This document shows positions 18,074 to 26,696 of a stretch of 34,750 nt of DNA, piece by piece (position 1 is the first letter of the stretch; the number at the start of each line of letters is the position of its first letter). The DNA is from Candidatus Planktophila sp. (lineage in GTDB: Bacteria > Actinomycetota > Actinomycetes > Nanopelagicales > Nanopelagicaceae): positions 1 through 34,750 of the forward strand of contig JABMMN010000011.1 in assembly GCA_013205535.1 (NCBI GenBank). Reading direction: 5' to 3'. Made by a program: the position numbers and the translations under genes. The notes beneath the pieces are model-generated. The model ran no database searches, was not told the origin of the DNA, and worked only from the letters and a program-made list of their open reading frames with translations.

Positions 18074-18787
18074 ATGGCCAAAGTATTGCTACTCACACAT
18101 ACTCAACTGGCCAGCACTGAAGTTCTACCTGCGCTCTCTCTGCTTGCGCATCACGTTCGCATATTGCCGGCAGAGGCTAGTGTCTTGATCGATACACCAG
18201 ATGCCGATCTTATTCTTTTGGATGCACGTCGTGATCTGCCCGCAGCCAAATCACTTGCACGTTTACTGGCAACGACCGGTCTTGGCTGTCCCATTATTGT
18301 CATTGCAACCGAAGGTGGTCTCTCTGCAGTCAGCGCCGAGTGGGGAATCGATGATGTTTTACTCGATACATCTGGACCGGCCGAGGTCGATGCACGCATC
18401 CGTATCGCAGTTGGAAAACACCAAGCCGTTATGGCTATGAGTGATCCTCATGCTGGTGAGATCCGCACAGGTGATGTCGTTATTGATGAGGCGAGTTACA
18501 CCGCCCGCCTTAAAGGAAATGCCTTAGATCTCACATTCAAAGAGTTCGAACTATTGAAATACCTGGCCCAGCACCCAGGTCGCGTATTCACGCGTGCACA
18601 GTTGCTCCAAGAGATTTGGGGCTATGACTACTTTGGTGGAACCCGCACCGTTGATGTGCATATCCGTCGGCTACGTTCAAAGTTAGGGCCAGAGTTCGAG
18701 GCGCTCATCGGCACTGTCCGTAACGTTGGCTATCGATTTACGATGCCAAATGGTGCCAAAGAGAGCTCCATTAAAAATCGCATCTAA
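18074..18787 (+). CDS. glnR: GlnR, orphan OmpR-type nitrogen regulator
   Basis: GlnR is the global nitrogen regulator of actinobacteria and controls genes such as glnA and amtB. The 237-residue protein has an atypical receiver with D50 in LILLDARRD and the characteristic [17 protein letters not shown] and [10 protein letters not shown] segments. The OmpR-type winged helix follows ([20 protein letters not shown], then [20 protein letters not shown]). No histidine kinase is adjacent, as expected of this orphan regulator. A TAGGA sits about nine bases before the ATG. mshD follows two bases after the stop, the same pair as Rv0818-Rv0819. Confidence 0.95.
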   Translation: MAKVLLLTHTQLASTEVLPALSLLAHHVRILPAEASVLIDTPDADLILLDARRDLPAAKSLARLLATTGLGCPIIVIATEGGLSAVSAEWGIDDVLLDTSGPAEVDARIRIAVGKHQAVMAMSDPHAGEIRTGDVVIDEASYTARLKGNALDLTFKEFELLKYLAQHPGRVFTRAQLLQEIWGYDYFGGTRTVDVHIRRLRSKLGPEFEALIGTVRNVGYRFTMPNGAKESSIKNRI

Positions 18788-18789
18788 TC

Positions 18790-19263
18790 ATGCGCCATAT
18801 CCTCAAAATTCACCGGAGCCTGCAAGGGCGTATCCCTGATACAGATCATGGCTTTGCTATCGAATCATTTGATCCCACAAAGGACAAGCAATTGTGGTTG
18901 GATCTTAACAATCTGATCTTTGCCCATCACCCTGATCAAGGTAACTGGACGATGCAAGATGTTGAAAATCGTATGGCCGAGTCCTGGTTTGATGCCGATG
19001 GCTTCTTCTTAGCGGTTGAGAATCGCCAACTCGTTGGCAGTTGTTGGACCAAGATCCATCGCGAGCTTGTCAACAAGGCACCTGTTGGCGAGCTCTACGT
19101 CGTCGGTACTCATCCCGATCATCATGGTCATGGCATCGCCCGCGCAGTATCAATCAAAGCTTTGAACTACCTTGTTGATAAAGGTATCAAGGATGCGATG
19201 TTGTATGTCGATGCAGATAATGAAAAGGCACTCAATCTCTACAAATCCTTAGGGTTTAACTAA
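18790..19263 (+). CDS. mshD: Half-length mycothiol synthase MshD (single GNAT domain)
   Basis: MshD acetylates Cys-GlcN-inositol in the last step of mycothiol synthesis. The 157 residues align with only the C-terminal, catalytically active GNAT domain of usual MshD proteins, which have about 300 residues and two GNAT domains. Diagnostic segments are FAHHPDQGNWT (44-54), GELYVVGTHPDHHGHGIARA (100-119, the acetyl-CoA loop) and MLYVDADNEKALNLYKSLGF. The chain stops at SLGFN, short of the usual last strand, where it overlaps the convergent aminotransferase gene by 15 bases. Position after glnR supports the identity. Confidence 0.82.
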   Translation: MRHILKIHRSLQGRIPDTDHGFAIESFDPTKDKQLWLDLNNLIFAHHPDQGNWTMQDVENRMAESWFDADGFFLAVENRQLVGSCWTKIHRELVNKAPVGELYVVGTHPDHHGHGIARAVSIKALNYLVDKGIKDAMLYVDADNEKALNLYKSLGFN

Positions 19264-20454
19264 CTCCAACAGGCCAGCGACCAAGCGATCGACATCATTG
19301 CGTGTGGAGTAAGGAGCAAGACCAGCGCGCAGAGCCCCCGCATCACCTAGGCCTAACTTGCGCGAGACCTCGAGGGCATAGAAATTTGATGCTGGAAGAG
19401 TGACCTTCTTTTTGGCCATTGCCTTGTAGATATCGGCGCTGGTGTGACCGGTGAATGAAAAGTAGATCGTTGGTGTACGCCGCGATGCATGGCCATACAT
19501 AATCACATTTGGCAGCGCTTTGATGCCACTCTCAAGATACTCCAGTAGCTCATCCTCATACTTTTCAAGGGCATTCATTGAGTTCACGATTCTCTCGCGA
19601 CGAGTCGTAGCATTACCTGGGGCCATTTCTGCGATGAAATCAACGGCAGCGATGCACCCTGCCATAAGTTCATAGGGCAGAGTTCCAAACTCAAAGCGCT
19701 CTGGAACGGCATTGGTTGCAGGTAATAACTTGTCATTATTTAATGTTTCAAGTAGTGCCGGGGATGCAGCAAGGGCGGCGCAGTGAGGTCCCATCAACTT
19801 ATAGAAAGATAGTCCGTAAAAATCGGCACTTATCTCCCGAGCACTTATTGCTGCATGCGGTGTCAAATGCACACCATCAATAAAGAAGAGTGCACCAACT
19901 TTGTGCACAGCGATACCGATCGCCTTGAGATCTGGACGGGTGCCGATCGTATTTCCAGCACCTGTGATCGCAACTAATTTGGTTGCAGGCGATAAAACCG
20001 CCTCGACAGCGGCGAGAGTGAGCTCTGATGTCTGTGCATCGAACTCTGCCCAACGCACGGTTGCCCCAACTGCTTCGGCCGCTTGGATCCACGGACGGAT
20101 ATTTGAATCATGATCCAGGCGAGAAACGACAATTTCATCACCCGGCCCCCAACCCTTAGCCAAGGTGCGCGAGAAATCATAAGTGAGCTGTGTCCATGAG
20201 CGGGCATAGATGACCCCACGTGGATCGACATCGATGAGATCACCCACTGCTGCGCGAAAGCCCTGCACAATCTCCTCGGCGTTCTTCTCTGATTCGGTGT
20301 TGGTATTGCGGTTTGAAATCGGCTTAGTGATAGCGCCGGCAATGGCTGCTCCAACGACATCTGGTACTTGACTGCCCCCTGGCCCACAAAAGAATGCAAG
20401 GCCGGTATTAAGTGATGGAAAATGGGAGCGAATTTCCTCGACGTCGTAGGCCAT
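19249..20454 (-). CDS. Class V aminotransferase, cysteine desulfurase-like
   Basis: A 401-residue fold-type I PLP enzyme of the cysteine desulfurase-like family (VC1184 type). D193 in FFIDGVHLTPH should contact the PLP pyridine nitrogen and K219 in GLSFYKLMGPH should form the Schiff base. ITGAGNTIGTRPDL and FEFGTLPYEL are family segments. No convincing catalytic desulfurase cysteine is seen, so the reaction is uncertain. It ends a four-gene operon and begins 13 bases after the class III aminotransferase. Confidence 0.8.
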   Translation of the reverse strand: MAYDVEEIRSHFPSLNTGLAFFCGPGGSQVPDVVGAAIAGAITKPISNRNTNTESEKNAEEIVQGFRAAVGDLIDVDPRGVIYARSWTQLTYDFSRTLAKGWGPGDEIVVSRLDHDSNIRPWIQAAEAVGATVRWAEFDAQTSELTLAAVEAVLSPATKLVAITGAGNTIGTRPDLKAIGIAVHKVGALFFIDGVHLTPHAAISAREISADFYGLSFYKLMGPHCAALAASPALLETLNNDKLLPATNAVPERFEFGTLPYELMAGCIAAVDFIAEMAPGNATTRRERIVNSMNALEKYEDELLEYLESGIKALPNVIMYGHASRRTPTIYFSFTGHTSADIYKAMAKKKVTLPASNFYALEVSRKLGLGDAGALRAGLAPYSTRNDVDRLVAGLLELVKP

Positions 20455-20467
20455 GCGCGGCAGGCTA

Positions 20468-21817
20468 TCACTGAACTAGTTCAGCGCACATAGCCCTAAA
20501 AGACTTGGTATGGGCATCCACATCGGCCGCTGTTGTATCAGGACACATCAGCGCCATATTGTGAAATGGAGTGATCAAGAATCCATCGTTGAGCATGCGC
20601 AGATGGATGTACTGCTCCAACTCAAAGTCACCAGCGTTATTGGCCTCAGCCCCCGTCACTGGCGCAAGTTTGGAAAACATATATTCACCACGCGCACCTA
20701 GGCGATTCACTGTCCATGGCAGATCAAACTCATCAATTGCACTATCGACACCATCAGACCAGCGAGTGCCCAGATCGATCATATGATCAAAGTTTTTTTG
20801 TGTAAGGACATCACTCAACGTCGCCCGCATCGCAGCTAGTGAGAAGGCACTTCCCGCCAATGTTCCCCCGATACCACCAGTATCGATGATCTCTAGCTCA
20901 ACGAGACGGGCAATTTCATCTGCGATTTTTTGGGTCATCCCAAATGTTCCAGTTGGAATACCGCCACCAATCGCTTTACCGATAGTCAAGAAATCTGGTT
21001 TGAGTCCACGATCTGCCGTCATTCCACCAGGTCCAACAGAGATGGTATGGGTCTCATCGATGATCAGGATGGTGCCGTATTTCTTTGCAAGTGTCTGCAC
21101 CGCCTCTAGATATCCTGCCTGTGGAAGAACGATTCCAACATTCGTCATCGCAGGCTCCATCAGGATCGCTGCAACATCGCCATGTGCCAGTGCCTTTTCC
21201 ATACCGGTAATATCGTTGAACTCAACTACGCGGGTCGTTTGATCGAGTGCGACAGGTGCACCGATATTTCCTTCACGGGCCACTGTGTTTCCACCTGTAT
21301 CCAAAGTTGCAAAGCTCTCATCGACAGAGCCGTGATAGCAGCGATCGATCACAATGATTTTTGATCGACCGGTGATCATGCGCGAATATCGGATGACGTG
21401 TCGGTTGGCATCGGTTGCAGAGACAGTGAACTGCCATAGCGGCAGTCCGAAGCGACGAGCGAGCTCGCCAGAGACGATGGCTGCATCTTGAGTGGGTAGC
21501 ATCGAGGTGATTCCTTTACCCACCTGCTCGCAAATCGCAGCGACCGTTGCATCGGGTGAGTGCCCAGTCATCGAGCCTGTATCGCCTAAACAAAAATCGA
21601 TATATGTATTGCCATCGACATCGTTAAAGTGCGCGCCTTTGGCACTCTCTACAAATACTGGATAGGCACCAGGCCACTTGGCCATCCAAGACATCGGCAC
21701 ACCACCAGGCATGCTCGCTTTGCCCTGCTCAAATAACTCTCCACTTTTAGGATGCAAAGATAAGAAACGTGCATCCTCTTTTATGCGCAACTGTGCAAGG
21801 CGTGTGCGATTAATCAT
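20468..21817 (-). CDS. Class III aminotransferase (glutamate-1-semialdehyde-aminotransferase-like)
   Basis: A 449-residue PLP enzyme of the acetylornithine/GSA aminotransferase superfamily. Marks are the N-terminal MPGGVPMSW, GDTGSMTGHSP (78-88), YHGSVDESF (161-169), D255 in IIDETHT and the Schiff-base lysine K281 in LTIGKAIGGGIPTG. A glycine-rich tetrapyrrole gene context is absent, so hemL is not supported. The neighbours, a sugar kinase and an epimerase, suggest a role in catabolism of an amino compound. It starts two bases after the epimerase stop. Confidence 0.85.
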   Translation of the reverse strand: MINRTRLAQLRIKEDARFLSLHPKSGELFEQGKASMPGGVPMSWMAKWPGAYPVFVESAKGAHFNDVDGNTYIDFCLGDTGSMTGHSPDATVAAICEQVGKGITSMLPTQDAAIVSGELARRFGLPLWQFTVSATDANRHVIRYSRMITGRSKIIVIDRCYHGSVDESFATLDTGGNTVAREGNIGAPVALDQTTRVVEFNDITGMEKALAHGDVAAILMEPAMTNVGIVLPQAGYLEAVQTLAKKYGTILIIDETHTISVGPGGMTADRGLKPDFLTIGKAIGGGIPTGTFGMTQKIADEIARLVELEIIDTGGIGGTLAGSAFSLAAMRATLSDVLTQKNFDHMIDLGTRWSDGVDSAIDEFDLPWTVNRLGARGEYMFSKLAPVTGAEANNAGDFELEQYIHLRMLNDGFLITPFHNMALMCPDTTAADVDAHTKSFRAMCAELVQ

Positions 21818-21819
21818 CT

Positions 21820-22593
21820 CTAATCCAGATCTAATCGCTCGAAGACAAAGAGGGCCTCAATGTAGTCCTCACCGCTTATTCCTAAGTTCGCTGCATCAGG
21901 GGGCGCAGTCTGTGGTTCGATACACACCCCATCTGAGTCCTCCGTGTAGACAACCCACCACGGTGCATCACTTTCAATTGAGATGCGCGCAACATCGGCC
22001 CATACAACTGCCGGTGTCCCCTTGATACCAGTGAAGGCATCATCCCAAGGCGGTGCACTTGGCGCACTGCGCTCTCCCGTTGGAATCCCATCACTGCCAC
22101 GCACCAACATCTGCGTTGCATCAAACTCAACTTCGGCGCTACCACCACGATCTAAATCGCGTGCAAACCATGGATGCATCCCCATCCAGGCCGGCAGATC
22201 ACAGCCATTTGCCTCGTACTCAAGGGACCAACGCAGCGCATCATCTAATACTTCTATGCGCTGTTCGACAGTGGCACCGTTATATGGCGCAGGCAGATGT
22301 AAGAGCGAGCGGCCAGGCCCGATCTCTTGCCACGAACTAATAAGACCAAAGCCGTGCAGTGCATGGGGTGGATCGATCGTCGCTGGTAGTTGAAAGCTCT
22401 GACCCGCAGGATTGGTAATCAATCCCTCATTGATTCGCCCAGCCCATGGCGCCATCGCATACCAGCCCGATGTGGCTACCTGTCCACGAAACTGAACTGC
22501 AAACTCATTATCGCGCCAGCGCAGCGAGGTAATCCGTGCGCCATTGTCGTCATCGATTGCGACCTGAAACTCGGCGTCATCAATGAACTGCAT
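21820..22593 (-). CDS. Aldose 1-epimerase (galactose mutarotase family)
   Basis: A 257-residue mutarotase-fold protein that interconverts alpha and beta anomers of a sugar. Recognisable segments are APWAGRI (48-54), the HALHGFG region with H80, the catalytic His H140 in GMHPWFARD and the catalytic Glu E226 in CIEPQTAPPDA. It overlaps the upstream kinase gene by 14 bases. Together with LacZ elsewhere in the window it could serve galactose use, but its operon partner is a PfkB kinase, not galactokinase. Confidence 0.88.
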   Translation of the reverse strand: MQFIDDAEFQVAIDDDNGARITSLRWRDNEFAVQFRGQVATSGWYAMAPWAGRINEGLITNPAGQSFQLPATIDPPHALHGFGLISSWQEIGPGRSLLHLPAPYNGATVEQRIEVLDDALRWSLEYEANGCDLPAWMGMHPWFARDLDRGGSAEVEFDATQMLVRGSDGIPTGERSAPSAPPWDDAFTGIKGTPAVVWADVARISIESDAPWWVVYTEDSDGVCIEPQTAPPDAANLGISGEDYIEALFVFERLDLD

Positions 22594-23494
22594 TATTTTC
22601 CATCGCCTTTGTTAGTTCGTGCGAATACGGCGGCTGCGCCCCGCTGCGTGAGCAGGTGATACCGGCTGCAACTGCGGCACGGTGAAGCACATCTCGTAAT
22701 ACTTGCGAGCGAAGGCTAGCAACAGAGTGAAAGATTATCGCCTCGACAATAATCGCACCCACACTATCTCCAGCACCGACCGTATCGACTACAGATACAT
22801 CTGGCGCATCGACCTCTTGCATATCCCCGTCAGTAAAACCAACCAGGCCATTGGCTCCACGAGTGATCACCACAAGACAGAGACCACCTGCGATCCAACG
22901 CCGTGCAACCTCATCGATTGGCTCATCGGGATAAAGCCACTGCATATCCTCATCGCTGAGTTTTACAACTGATGAGATAGAGATCCATCTCTCCACGGAT
23001 GCACGATAGGTAGCGCGATCTGACATGAGTGAGGGACGGATATTGGGATCAAAGAGGATCGGTGCAAATTCACCGACCCGCATCGCCCAATCAAAGAGAA
23101 CACTTGCTCCAGGCTCGATTATCGTGGCCAGGCTACCTATATGTAGGGCCGATGGCTTGAGCCTCTCGGGATCGGGTAGCCACGAATGCTCGAAATCAAA
23201 GGTAGCGCTGCCCTCAATCATAAACTCATAAGTTGCACCACCTTTTACATCTAAGGTGATAGTGGCCGTGCACGTTGGTTTATCGCTGATATGGGATAGA
23301 TTTAAACTCACACCATCACTGCTCAGCTCTTTGCGCGCCATCTCACCAAATGCATCAGATGAGATCCCATCGATGAAATCAACGGCATGGTCTAAGCGCG
23401 CAAGTGCTTTGGCGGTATTCGCAGGCCCACCTCCGACTACCGGACCCGTTGGCAAGATATCGATGATGAGTTCACCTGCGACCCAGATGCTCAA
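22580..23494 (-). CDS. PfkB-family carbohydrate kinase
   Basis: A 304-residue ribokinase-fold sugar kinase. The substrate-site segment GGGPANTAKALARL is at 21-34 and the C-terminal signature DTVGAGDSVGA at 237-247, with D243 as catalytic base. Fructose, 2-keto-3-deoxygluconate or related sugars are possible substrates; sequence does not decide. The only workable start is TTG at 23494, because an in-frame TGA lies just upstream; a GGTGAG lies six bases before it. A 37-codon frame ends across this TTG as TTGA, consistent with coupled initiation. Confidence 0.88.
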   Translation of the reverse strand: MSIWVAGELIIDILPTGPVVGGGPANTAKALARLDHAVDFIDGISSDAFGEMARKELSSDGVSLNLSHISDKPTCTATITLDVKGGATYEFMIEGSATFDFEHSWLPDPERLKPSALHIGSLATIIEPGASVLFDWAMRVGEFAPILFDPNIRPSLMSDRATYRASVERWISISSVVKLSDEDMQWLYPDEPIDEVARRWIAGGLCLVVITRGANGLVGFTDGDMQEVDAPDVSVVDTVGAGDSVGAIIVEAIIFHSVASLRSQVLRDVLHRAAVAAGITCSRSGAQPPYSHELTKAMENNAVH

Positions 23495-23604
23495 GTCAAC
23501 TCACCGATCTCAACGTCCTGCCTGTGAGAAAGTGATGCAAGTTGCAGGGTTTGGGCCTCTAACGCAAGCCCTGCACTAGTGAATCCACCCGCCGTTTCGA
23601 CCAT
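23491..23604 (-). CDS. Possible 37-aa leader ORF coupled to the PfkB kinase
   Basis: A short frame from ATG 23604 reads MVETAGGFTSAGLALEAQ and on to ELT. Its stop overlaps the TTG start of the kinase by four bases. The overlap geometry is that of coupled genes in this genome. There is no clear ribosome-binding site, no recognised domain, and the frame lies in the divergent promoter region next to the aldo/keto reductase. It could also be untranslated leader. Confidence 0.3.
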   Translation of the reverse strand: MVETAGGFTSAGLALEAQTLQLASLSHRQDVEIGELT

Positions 23605-23631
23605 GCGCCCATTGTGCCTTATCGTGCATCC

Positions 23632-24561
23632 ATGCTCACTATCCCAAAGACCGAGCTCTTAGTTCATCCCCTCTGCCTTGGCACCAACATCTTTGGCAGT
23701 AACGCTGATGCCACACAGTCCCATGCCGTCTTAGATGCCTACGCCGCCCATAATGGAAACTTCATCGACACGGCAGATATGTATAACCAGTGGGTGCCGG
23801 GTCATATCGGTGGTGAGTCAGAGCGCATCATCGGTTCGTGGATGAAGGCCCGAGGCAATCGCGCTGCGATGGTAGTCGCAACCAAGGTTGCAAAATTGGA
23901 TGGCCGGCGTGGATTGTCTGCGAAGAATATTTTCTTGGCTTGTGATGAATCACTTGATCGACTGCAGAGTGATTACATCGATCTGTATTACAGCCACGAG
24001 GATGATGCAAGTATTTCGTTGGAAGAGACCTTGGGCACATATGCCCAATTAATTGCACAAGGCAAGGTGCGCCACATCGCCGCCTCTAACTTCACTGCCA
24101 CTCGTCTGCGCGAATCGATCCAATATAGCGAGGCAAACAACATCCCTGCCTATATCGCAGTACAGGATCTCTATAATCTCGTGGATCGTAAAACCTACGA
24201 AGGTGAAATGGCTCAAACTGTAGGAGATCTTGGGATCTCTAACATCCCTTTTTACGGAATTGCTCGTGGCTTTTTATCAGGCAAGTATCGACCTGGCATC
24301 GAAGAGGTCGATTCGAAGCGTGCAGCCGGTGCCCGCGAATATGCAACGGATAAAAACTTTGCCATCATCGCTGCAATGGATAAGATCTCAGCAAGCCATA
24401 ACAATGCGCCCTTATCTTCCATCGCACTTGCATGGCTTCGGGCCCAACCCACTGTGAGCGCACCTATCGCATCTGCCCGCACAGTGGCGCAGTTAGAGGA
24501 GATCATTCAGATAATTAAATTAACGAACGCTGAGGTAGAAGAGCTCAACGCTCTTTCTTGA
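23632..24561 (+). CDS. Aldo/keto reductase
   Basis: A 309-residue NADPH-dependent oxidoreductase of the AKR superfamily, with a TIM-barrel pattern. From ATG 23632 the catalytic tetrad is D46 and Y51 in DTADMY, K85 in ATKVAK and H122 in YYSHED. The C-terminal nucleotide-binding part includes PIASARTVAQLEEI. The frame also opens at GTG 23614, six codons earlier. The TGA stop touches the 3' end of the convergent tRNA-Thr gene. It diverges from the PfkB operon and may share its regulation; the substrate is unknown. Confidence 0.88.
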   Translation: MLTIPKTELLVHPLCLGTNIFGSNADATQSHAVLDAYAAHNGNFIDTADMYNQWVPGHIGGESERIIGSWMKARGNRAAMVVATKVAKLDGRRGLSAKNIFLACDESLDRLQSDYIDLYYSHEDDASISLEETLGTYAQLIAQGKVRHIAASNFTATRLRESIQYSEANNIPAYIAVQDLYNLVDRKTYEGEMAQTVGDLGISNIPFYGIARGFLSGKYRPGIEEVDSKRAAGAREYATDKNFAIIAAMDKISASHNNAPLSSIALAWLRAQPTVSAPIASARTVAQLEEIIQIIKLTNAEVEELNALS

Positions 24562-24633
24562 GCCGCCTTCGGGAATCGAACCCGAGACCTTCGCTTTACG
24601 AGAGCGACGCTCTGCCAACTGAGCTAAGGCGGC
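24561..24633 (-). tRNA. tRNA-Thr (anticodon CGU)
   Basis: A complete 73-base cloverleaf on the minus strand: acceptor GCCGCCT/AGGCGGC with discriminator U, D stem GCTC/GAGC, anticodon stem TCGCT/AGCGA with loop CTCGTAA, and T arm CGGG TTCGATT CCCG. The anticodon CGU reads ACG. CCA is not encoded. The 5' end lies one base after the wecA stop and the 3' end touches the aldo/keto reductase stop, so it is probably processed from a wecA read-through transcript. Confidence 0.97.
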
Positions 24634-24634
24634 C

Positions 24635-25675
24635 TTAATCGCTGCTTGGAACGCGCCAAAACCAAATGAAGGCGGCAAGCCAGAGGCCAAGAGTAACCAT
24701 AAAGACATAGGCACCCAGAGTTTCTGAGCGCTGATAAATAATTACTGCGCAGGCCACAAAGCCGGCCTGCATCGCCCAGAGCGCATATGCAGCGTATTTC
24801 TTACTTAAGCCCTTGCGCATCAAACGGTGGGATAAATGATCGCGGCCGCCTTGGAAAGGTGAGATGCCTCGCCGCAGTCGAGAGAGAACGGCGACACTTG
24901 TATCTAATATCGGCACGGCGAGCAGAATCGGAAGTAAGGCGAGTGAGCGCCACTGTGGTTGGATTCCAGAATCAAGGCGAATCGTCAAAACACTCACGAC
25001 TACGCCGAGAAATAAAGCACCTGCATCGCCCATATAGATACGTGCTGGTGCCCTATTCCATAGAAGAAAACCGAGGCAGGCACATGCCGTGACAAAAGAT
25101 AGCGCCGTTACTAACTGCTGCCCACCAGAGTATGCGATATACGAAATCCCAAGTGAAGAAATTGCGACTGTTCCTGCTGCTCCCCCATCTAAATTATCAA
25201 AAAAGTTGATTGAGTTAGTCATCCCCACAATCCATACAACAAATAATGCATTATCAAGAAGCTCATTACCTGTTGGAGAGCCTGTAAATTGATTTTTAAT
25301 TACAACTGCTGAAATTATAATTCCAACTACGGTTTGAAATATCAATCTAGGCCAAGGTTGTAATCCCCGCAAATCATCGACTAATCCCATTAATCCCATC
25401 ACAACTGCAGGTACTAACAAATAACTCACAAGAGGAAATGTCGTTGCTGTATCATCAGCGATATAGATGGCGCTATAGGTCACAATACAAATTGATGCTG
25501 CGATAGAGATGCCACCCAAATACGGAACGGCCTCTTTCTGTGTCTTTCGCTCAATATTTGGTAGATCCATTGCACCAATCCAGAGTGCCACTTTTCTTAC
25601 AGGCCAAGTCAGCGTCCCAGTTAGAATAAATGCGCCGACACCAAGGAGGAGAAACTCCGTGGCGCTAATGTTCAT
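24635..25675 (-). CDS. wecA: WecA/MraY-family undecaprenyl-phosphate phosphosugar transferase
   Basis: A 346-residue polytopic membrane enzyme with about ten or eleven helices. It should transfer a GlcNAc-1-phosphate-type sugar from a UDP donor to a polyprenyl phosphate, starting a surface glycan. Family motifs are present: GLVDDLRGL with the catalytic Asp pair, NSINFFDNLDG, GDAGALFLG and the loop GGRDHLSHRL. WecA/TagO (GlcNAc) is more likely than MraY because the pentapeptide-recognition features of MraY are not seen; the exact donor is inferred. Its first 11 bases overlap the tail of an orphan 45-aa frame. Confidence 0.88.
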   Translation of the reverse strand: MNISATEFLLLGVGAFILTGTLTWPVRKVALWIGAMDLPNIERKTQKEAVPYLGGISIAASICIVTYSAIYIADDTATTFPLVSYLLVPAVVMGLMGLVDDLRGLQPWPRLIFQTVVGIIISAVVIKNQFTGSPTGNELLDNALFVVWIVGMTNSINFFDNLDGGAAGTVAISSLGISYIAYSGGQQLVTALSFVTACACLGFLLWNRAPARIYMGDAGALFLGVVVSVLTIRLDSGIQPQWRSLALLPILLAVPILDTSVAVLSRLRRGISPFQGGRDHLSHRLMRKGLSKKYAAYALWAMQAGFVACAVIIYQRSETLGAYVFMVTLGLWLAAFIWFWRVPSSD

Positions 25676-25805
25676 TGTGAGAGTATAGATAGGCCTCTTG
25701 GCGTAGTCGATAAGCCTCGACGAGGCCTTGCCCCCAATTCAAGGAGGCGAGAATCTCATCTTGAGAACCTGTTAGAGCTGGAAAGTCATTCTGAGCCAGC
25801 ACCAA
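25665..25805 (-). pseudogene. Orphan 45- to 46-aa frame, possible truncated gene tail
   Basis: A frame from TTG 25805 or GTG 25802 to TAG at 25665 encodes about 45 residues ending in VEAYRLRQEAYLYSHNEH. It begins three bases after the kinase stop codon is passed, directly behind an in-frame TGA, and overlaps the wecA start by 11 bases. The amphipathic, charged C-terminal-looking sequence and the tight overlap with wecA suggest the surviving tail of a longer gene whose front was lost when the amino-sugar module arrived. A genuine short gene is the alternative. No family is recognised. Confidence 0.4.
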
Positions 25806-25810
25806 TCAAA

Positions 25811-26677
25811 TTATTTTACTAAGCCTAATTTTGCAGCAGTAAATGAATGATCATGAGAATCAATTTTTATCTCTCTACCTAACTTTGCCCCTATTTTGCT
25901 TCCTATACCAAGAGATTCTTGGGCTATGCCACCGCCAAAAGCAACAGGTATCTCCGGGGAACCTAATCGCCTTTCCATCCGCTTCACCAATTCTACAAGG
26001 CAATCAGTAGCTCTATTTAAAATTGCAATCGCACTCTCTGATCCCTGTGCGGCTGAAGTACTGATAATTGGAACCAAGCTGGCAATTTTTGACCTATCAT
26101 TTGAGTAGACAAACTCCCTAACACCTGGCCAGTCGTGTACTCCGATAGCTTGTGACAGATTATTAGATAAGAGATCTAAGGAATCTAAATCTTCAAACTG
26201 TGTAACCAGCCAACGTAAGGCTTGATGTCCAATCCAGTAGCCAGCTCCCTCGTCTCCTAACAAATATCCCCAACCACCAATACTTACCTCCTTGCCTTTT
26301 GAGTCGATATGAACTGTGATTGATCCAGTTCCAGCGTATAAATAGATACCCTCTCCTGGATCAAAGGTTGATCTGTAGGCAAGGCCTACATCTGTTCCTA
26401 TAAATAATTTGGATTGAGGAAAGAACTTGAGAAGCTTTTCTCGAATCACTTCTGATGCACCTAATCCAGTGATTCCTAGAGTGATGACATCCGGCCTTAG
26501 ATCACCTAGATGTAAAATTAGTTCTTTTAGAAAATTATCAAACTTAACCTGTGACTCGACCCGGTAAAGATGGCCATCAATTGGAGCTGAATTTCCTCTA
26601 GCCTTTATAGCGCCCGATCCATCAACCAAGCTCCACTTCGCTGAAGATGAGCCTCCATCAATTCCAAGACTTAGCAT
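25811..26677 (-). CDS. N-acetylglucosamine kinase-like, BadF/BadG/BcrA ATPase family
   Basis: A 288-residue ASKHA-fold kinase expected to phosphorylate GlcNAc or a related amino sugar with ATP. The first phosphate loop is GIDGGSSSAKW (5-15), a likely catalytic Asp is D96 in IGTDVGLA, AGTGSI is at 115-120, and the NAGK-type loop GGWGYLLGDEGAGYWIG is at 134-150. The adenosine segment FGGGIA lies near the C-terminus. An AGGA is placed about six bases before the ATG. It is the third gene of the gntR-SIS-kinase run. Confidence 0.88.
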   Translation of the reverse strand: MLSLGIDGGSSSAKWSLVDGSGAIKARGNSAPIDGHLYRVESQVKFDNFLKELILHLGDLRPDVITLGITGLGASEVIREKLLKFFPQSKLFIGTDVGLAYRSTFDPGEGIYLYAGTGSITVHIDSKGKEVSIGGWGYLLGDEGAGYWIGHQALRWLVTQFEDLDSLDLLSNNLSQAIGVHDWPGVREFVYSNDRSKIASLVPIISTSAAQGSESAIAILNRATDCLVELVKRMERRLGSPEIPVAFGGGIAQESLGIGSKIGAKLGREIKIDSHDHSFTAAKLGLVK

Positions 26678-26696
26678 GTCCTAACCCTAGGATCAC

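Noticed and set aside
18074-18787. Ordinary two-component response regulator
   Set aside because: The sequence matches the orphan GlnR pattern and no histidine kinase gene is adjacent.
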